Assembly: GCA_036429605.1 (NCBI GenBank)
Contig: CM071591.1
Coordinates: 310,001 to 374,000, forward strand
DNA from: Cladobotryum mycophilum
Lineage: Eukaryota; Ascomycota; Sordariomycetes; Hypocreales; Hypocreaceae
Reading direction: 5' to 3'
DNA: 64,000 bases
The stretch's first letter is position 1. Each line of letters begins with the position of its first letter. Below, one piece after another: positions 58,606 through 64,000 of this stretch. The position numbers and the translations under genes were made by a program. Below the pieces are notes generated by a model. The model was given only the letters and a program-made list of their open reading frames with translations. It was not told where the DNA came from and made no database searches.

Positions 58606-59947
58606 ATGTCTTCTGCTGAAGAGCTGATCAACTCCCTGGAGAACATCTCCGCCACTTCCTTCAGTGACGAGGCTGAGCGTATACGCGCGCGCGACGCTCT
58701 TTTTGCAGCGCTGCGAAGGGTGCAATCGCCATGGGAGATTGCGTGGGATCAGAATTGGACTCACGGCGCGACCAACGCTGCCGTCAAGACCTTTATCGAT
58801 GCTGGGGTTTTCAAGAAATGGATCGCCGGCGGTGGCGGGGCAAAGAGGTCTGCTGAACTGGCGGACATGACGGGAATGGAAGAGCAACTCATCAGTATGT
58901 GAAATCCTTGATCTTCTTTCTCCCCCTTTTTGGTGGATTTGCCTATCTACCCGCTGGTTGTGGTGAGCGAGCACAAATGCGAGAAAGCTATGACTCGTAT
59001 AAGTGAAATTGGGATAGGATGAGAGAACCGAACCACTTACTTACCTACTCCATACAGGACGCCTCATCAGACATCTCGCGGGCCAGCACCTCGTCACCGA
59101 AATTGCAGAGGACACCTACGCACCAACCCCATGGTGCGCCGCCCTCGCCGCTTCCGACCCGCCCTTGGCTTCCGTATATGGCAAATTCTATGCCGACATG
59201 GCCCCTACGTTTATCAACTTACCGTCCTTTCTCAAGCACACGGGGTACCGCAACCCCACCGACACCCGCGCGTGCAACATGCAGCACTGGACCAAGTCGG
59301 ACGACGACTTCTTCCAGCACGTAGCCAGGGACCCGGAGCTGTTTAGCGAGTTCCACGATGCCATGGAGTGCCACTCGAGGTTCAACCTCACGCCCTGGCC
59401 GAAGGTGTACCCCACCGAGACCATTGTCGCCAATGCGAAGCCCGGGAGGGCGCTAGTCGTGGACGTTGGCGGCAGCAAAGGGCACGACCTCGAGAAGTTT
59501 AGGCTCTGCCACCCGGAGATCCCCGAGGGGAGCCTGATTCTGCAGGACCTGCCGGGCATCCTGGCTGAGGTGAAGCTGCACAAGGTGATTGAGCCGCAGG
59601 TGTACGACTTCTTCACGCCGCAGCCCGTAAAGGGCGCGAGGGTGTACTTTATGCACAACGTGCTCCACGACTGGACCGACGAGGTGGCGGTTCAGATCCT
59701 GAAGAATGTGGCCGGGGGAATGGAGAGGGGGTACTCGAGGATGCTGATCCACGAGAGCCTGGTGAGCAACGTGAAGCCGCTGGCGAGGGTGACGACGTCG
59801 GACCTGACCATGATGGCCATACTGGCGGCCAAGGAGAGGTCGGAGAATGAGTGGCGGGCGTTGGTCGAGGAAGCCGGGCTCAAGATTATCAAGATTTGGA
59901 GGCCGGCGCAGTCGGTTGAGAGTGTCATTGAGGCGGAGTTGGCATAG
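58606..59947 (+). CDS. SAM-dependent O-methyltransferase (plant/fungal COMT-like, family 2)
   Basis: Two exons, 58606-58894 and 59058-59947 (intron 163 nt), sum to 1179 nt and 392 residues, normal for fungal sterigmatocystin-type O-methyltransferases. The N-terminal winged-helix dimerisation part is followed by the SAM motif VVDVGGSKGH (about residue 230), LILQDLPGI, and HNVLHDWTDE (about 297), whose His is the usual catalytic base. The C-terminal ERSENEWRALVEEAGLKI block is also typical. Such enzymes methylate hydroxyl groups on polyketides and other secondary metabolites; the substrate is not predictable. It stands between a receptor gene and a secreted hydrolase, with a UstYa-like gene 3 kb away. 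GC content of exon 2 is clearly higher than its flanks. Confidence 0.9.
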
Positions 59948-60068
59948 TAGTTCATTACAATGTGGTGAAAAATTATAAATTTAAAAAAACGAACTTGATT
60001 ACTTGATTACTTGATGAAATTGATATGGGCTATATGATGATGTCTCTACATTTTATGATCTTGCTTTC

Positions 60069-61363
60069 TTACAGCTTCGCAATCCAGTCCTTCAACAACA
60101 GTTGGACCTCTTTGCTGTTCTTTTCTAGAAATATGAAATGCCCATTGCCGTGTTCGCCAACCTTTCCAAGATCGAGATGCTCCGTCTTGGAACACCCCGC
60201 CTGCTGCAGGAACTTGACGGTGCAGTAGTCGTACCGCGCGTGATACGACGCCTCACCCGTCACCAGCAAGATGGGCTTGTCGACCAGGTTGGCCAGCTTC
60301 CTCGGCGGGGGCTCTCGGCCTGCAAGATGCAACCCAGGAACTCATTCTCGACCTGGGACGATGGCGACGGCGGGGCGTGCTCCTCGCGCACGAGGTCCTG
60401 GTTTGGATCGTGCACGGCGGGGGAGTAGATCATGGGCGCGTCGCTCAGGCCCCATGCGCGGGCACCGGGGTTGCTCCACAGGACCTCCTGGAAGGGTGGG
60501 CCGGTGGGCTCGACGAGGATGAGGGCCTTGGAGAGGTTGGGCCGGGCGTCTGCTATCAGGAGGGGCATGTTGCTGCCCTGGCTGTGGCCCAGGAGGATGA
60601 CGGGCTTGCCTATGCGGTCGAGGAGGGCGGCGCCGGCCTGCTGGACGGTGACCTGCTGGTACGTCTCGTTGGCCAGGAACTGCACGTTGGCGGCGTAGAA
60701 GGCGTCGAAGATGGGGTCGCCCTTCTTTCCTGTGCCGGGCCACTGGGTGTGGTTGACGGCCTGAGGCCAGAGGAGGTAGTCCCGCGTCGCGGTGAAGAAC
60801 TGCTGGACCCTGGAGACGGTAAAGGGCGGCGCGATGGAGGCGCCGTAGCCCGCGGCGTTGTCGCTGGGTACCCACGGGGAGCGGCCGCGGTAGGTTTGGT
60901 CGAGGATGTAGACCTCGTAGCCTTGACGAATGAATTGGGAGGCCCAGCCTTCACCACCGTCGGGCTTATTTAGGAAGTTCTTTTTTTGTTTTAGCCGCAA
61001 TGTTCAGTCGAGCTCGGTTCGGGTGATGGGAACTTGGAGGGAGGGGGGAGGGGGGCTCACTGTGCCGGTTTGTCCTTGGCCGTGAATCAGGACAATGGGC
61101 GTATCGTGGGAGATTCCGTGGGAGGGGACGAGTCTCTCGACGTATAGCTGGTCTTGGAAGGTGAAGTCGCCGGATCCATCTTCGACATACTGACCGCCTG
61201 CGTAAAAGTACGAGCGAATGTAGGAAGCCTCATTGTGGTGGTCGTGATGATGGTGGATGTTTGCATTGACGTCAGACGTCGCATCGAGCTGGTCGCCAAG
61301 AGTGGTAGAGCCGTTGAGCAGCGCCGCCGTAACGGCAGACAGAACCACTTGAGCGGGTTTCAT
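60069..61363 (-). CDS. Secreted alpha/beta hydrolase with His-rich N-terminus, one-base frame break
   Basis: Two exons, 61061-61363 and 60069-60979 (intron 81 nt). A signal peptide (residues 1-about 23) is followed by a His-rich stretch (HHHHDHH near 38-44). The hydrolase core has the HGQGQTGTNFLN segment across the splice, the nucleophile elbow GHSQGS (about 236) and the catalytic His in GEHGNGHF (about 377). In the given sequence, exon 2 shifts frame at the 5-base G run 60307-60311 (plus strand). One extra base joins LQAESPPRKLANLVDKP and restores a 404-residue protein. Related fungal secreted hydrolases act on esters; the substrate is unknown. The acidic member of the triad is likely in the loop before KPILLVTGE but was not fixed. 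Confidence 0.82.
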
Positions 61364-62899
61364 GATGGTTTAGCTTAGCTCCCTTTTTCCCCTCCAACAG
61401 AGTTGATAGTAGTAGCCCTGGTGAGTAGTAGTGGTGGTGGAAGTAGCATGAAAGGTGTGAATGAGATGAAGAAGATGAAATGACAATGGAACCCTCCTCT
61501 CCCCTGAGCCCTGAGCTTTGATGGGGCAGCAACAGGACTGGAGGTGTACAGTACATACTATTAATGTCTCGGTTGGAGTGAAACAAAATGACGAAAGATT
61601 TGAAAGTGCCTGAGCCAATCAATTCCGATATTTTTTCAATGTCTCGTATAGATGGATTTTGGGGGGGGGTTTATTTCATGCAAGGACCCTCTTGTGATTT
61701 TTCTTTTTCCTCACCGCAGAAACGGATTGCATGCTGCGAGTGGTTGGTTCTAGATTGCGCAACGGTCTGATTGCATTGCATGAATGACTCTTTGTTTGTT
61801 TTGGAGTATCCCGACTTTTTGGGGAGCATGAATATGCGCAAGTTTTGATTTCAACCATGTCTCGGAGGTATTTTCTTTTTCTTTCTTTTTCTTCTTCTTC
61901 TTTCCTTGCTATTTTGTTACGTGATGGGGGATCAAGGGGGGCAGTAAGCTCGGCATTGAAGCAGGAGATATTTCCGAGATGAGATCTACGCATTGTTCGA
62001 GTAGTACGAAAGGAATAGCTATGCTATAATGGCGGTCCAGCCCGCATTTAGTGTGCGGCAACGATCTTACATACAGGGCTAGGTCCTTTGATAGACGTCA
62101 GGGTTGGAATCTAGCTCGTGTACTGAGTTCTTTAGACTGGATATTTGGTAGCTGAGTAGATCCCCTGGGGGGTGGCTTCACTGCAGCCAAGAGAAGAGGC
62201 AATGGACTAAATGGAAGTTCATGGGTTGATTCACTAAGTCGCTTCCAAAGATGGGCTCTCGTACCTTGAAGTGAACCTCGCATAGCCTGTTGGGGGGCCG
62301 CGTGATCAAATAGGAAATACTCCCCAACGCAACACAATGTCTCACCGAGCTACGGCACCATACCAACACAGATCGAGCTATCAAAACATGGGATATTTCC
62401 GAAAGCGTATAGGCTACTCACTCGCGAGGTGAGCGGGCGTTTTGGTGACCGCCAAGAGGAGCTGTTGGGAACGTGCATGTTGAGTGCTTTGACTGCGTTA
62501 CATTACTTGTCTTGACTAGTAGCGAGGATGTGACGTGTAGTATTCTTCTGTTGGTAGTATAGTGGGAACCAACTTGCACTTTAATCGGGGAAGAAAGAGT
62601 AGCAAGAGAAGAAGAAGAAGAAGAAGAAGAAGAAGAAGAAGAAGAAGAAGAAGAAGAAGAAGAAGAAGAAGAAGAAAGGGACGGACAAGTGCACTGAACT
62701 CTGGATTGATCAAAATGCTACCCTCGGATCGGCCGATGAGAGCATTTGGCCATAGACTATAGCAACACAATGCCATGTTTACCTCACTGAAAGCAATATG
62801 ATGACATATTTGCGGTCAAGCATTGAACCTCGGAAACTAACCGCATGTACAACACACAAAGGTGACCTCTCAACACTCCATAATAGTGCCCCTTCTGCT
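61364..62899. other. Intergenic, no gene recognised
   Basis: About 1.5 kb between the hydrolase start and the 3' end of the UstYa-like gene. It contains a G9 run near 61662, a CTT-rich tract near 61868-61910 and the GAA microsatellite. No gene is visible. Confidence 0.5.
62608..62676 (+). repeat. (GAA)23 microsatellite
   Basis: An uninterrupted GAA trinucleotide run of 23 units. It creates artificial open frames of poly-Arg (plus) and poly-Leu (minus) that are not genes. Confidence 0.92.
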
Positions 62900-64000
62900 T
62901 CATGCCTGCGTCTCATTGATTGGCGTGGACTGAATGATACCTGACATGATCATGTTAGTGACTCAGACCATGGAGAGCTTTTGACAAGAACAAACTTGAG
63001 CTACTCACCGAGTATTGGGTGCTCCAGAATCGGCCCGTGAGCGTGCGATGGCTCATTCGCAATAGCCCATTCGAAAAGAGGCTCCCATTTGCGGCATTCG
63101 TGGGTAGTCTGTCTTTTCATTAGTGGCCGCTGATCCTCTTTACTTTTTTCATATGTATGGACGGCAATGTCGCCATGGCACATGAGGATCTCGCGGATGT
63201 GGTCGATGCAGTGGTCTATAAAAATAGTCAGCTGAACAGTCCCCCATCCCACTGTTGATATCCTTCTTTAGTTCAACTTGCATATATGCTCGTCTTGGAA
63301 CTTTTTAGCTTCGAACTTGTAATACTCGGCGTAAATGTGTTCGCGAACATAGTTCTGCCGGATACACATCAGTTATTGCCTGCATCTTCTCGCAGGGTTG
63401 CAGGATGGAGGTTGACTGCATACCAAGCAATGAAGCTCGTGAATCACATCGATGCCGGCCAAGAATCCAGACTTGTCCCTCAATGGGACTGAGGTTTTCC
63501 CTAGCTTGTCCAGGTCTCGTTGCTGGACCACGATGTTGTTGTCTTGGAATGCGTAAGTAACCTCGCTTTTCTCTCTCTCGACTCAATCGTGGTTAGGAGA
63601 ACATACATCTCAAGAGCTGGCGCCATGCAGCGTCGGTTTCTAAATTCGGACTATCTTGGAACGGCGTGTGGATGGATTGATCAATGACCCGGGTCTCATA
63701 TGATATCGCAGATCTCGCTGGTGCTTTTTCTCTCTCTCCATCAGCACCATATCGCGTCTTTATGCTCATTTCATCTCGACGTACAGTATATTAGACCCTT
63801 CTCCTGCTGAGATTCATGGATGAACCTCTGGAAAAAATGAACAAAGAGTAGTGAATAAGCCAGGAATAAGACGGTGTTTGTGACGATAAAGAGGAAACCT
63901 CGCCATATGTGTTTCTGCCGGGTTGTCGACCACGATGGACTTTCGTATTTCTCATCTAGTCGAACGTGCTGACTGTAGGGCCATAGACGACGATACTCGA
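62900..64000 (-). CDS. UstYa-like (DUF3328) protein, 5' end beyond the window
   Basis: Minus-strand exons read from the right edge: 63785-64000 (partial), 63607-63723, about 63424-63565, 63354 downward, then the block up to 63009, and a small last exon 62900-62940. The first part has WSTTRQKHIWRGFLF followed by one membrane helix (VTNTVLFLAYSLLFVHFF). The splice to SPARSAISYETRVID is in frame. The third exon holds VIHELHCL, the first HxxHC motif of the UstYa family. The later DHCIDHIREILMCHGD is the second, whose first His appears to be Phe, Ile or Asn depending on the splice. HECRKWEPLFEWA is the usual C-terminal block. Two junctions (near 63570-63606 and 63240-63300) do not keep phase as written, so the gene has base errors or is decaying. 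UstYa proteins catalyse oxidative cyclisation in RiPP and other pathways. Confidence 0.75.

Noticed and set aside
60377..60973. A 198-codon plus-strand frame inside the hydrolase gene
   Set aside because: Antisense shadow of a GC-rich coding exon; Gly/Val/Leu-rich composition without a domain.
1..64000. Transposons, CRISPR arrays and bacterial-type operons
   Set aside because: No transposase, reverse transcriptase or long terminal or inverted repeats were recognised; CRISPR is not expected in a fungal genome and no spaced repeat array was seen.

Overview
The window comes from a filamentous ascomycete (Pezizomycotina; the gene families and compact 50-70 nt introns fit a Sordariomycete such as a hypocrealean fungus, which is an inference). 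Genes carry short GT-AG introns with CTAAC/CTGAC-like branch sites. The protein families are fungal: a PTH11-like receptor, UstYa-like protein, Dsc3, Ima1, Pho88, Rad14, Mtr4, fungal Cox8 and Aim19. One dispersed 5S rRNA gene is present.

Layout. 0-8 kb is an accessory stretch: a secreted trypsin-fold protein that has lost its whole catalytic triad, a stand-alone terpene cyclase (four exons, minus strand), a small glycine-rich fungal protein and an NmrA-like NAD(P)-binding protein. 8-23 kb is compact and mostly housekeeping: a FAD oxidoreductase fused to a Rieske domain, a mitochondrial PPR protein, Cox8, the Mtr4 exosome helicase, Dsc3, Ima1 and a monocarboxylate-type MFS transporter. 23-50 kb is gene-poor and rich in microsatellites. 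It holds only a Siw14-like phosphatase, an Aim19-like mitochondrial protein, a degenerate RNase III-like protein, the 5S gene, a small Zn2Cys6 regulator and a cysteine-rich hypothetical protein. 50-53 kb has Pho88 and Rad14. 56-64 kb looks like the edge of a secondary-metabolism or environment-sensing locus: PTH11-like receptor, O-methyltransferase, secreted alpha/beta hydrolase, and a UstYa-like oxidase cut by the right edge.

Two cross-cutting observations matter to any reader. First, five otherwise intact genes (Ima1, MFS, Aim19-like, PTH11-like, hydrolase) each need one extra base in a homopolymer run (two in the MFS gene) to read through. All six cases have the same direction and context, which points to base-level sequence errors rather than pseudogenes. 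Second, the intergenic DNA is enriched in the short motifs TACTTGTA/TACAAGTA and TACGGAGTA/TACTCCGTA.

The most biologically unusual items are the triad-less secreted trypsin homologue, the lone terpene cyclase with an atypical Asp-rich motif (DDKAA), and the UstYa-like gene that may open a biosynthetic cluster beyond the window. All gene models were built by eye from reading frames and splice signals; no database search was run.
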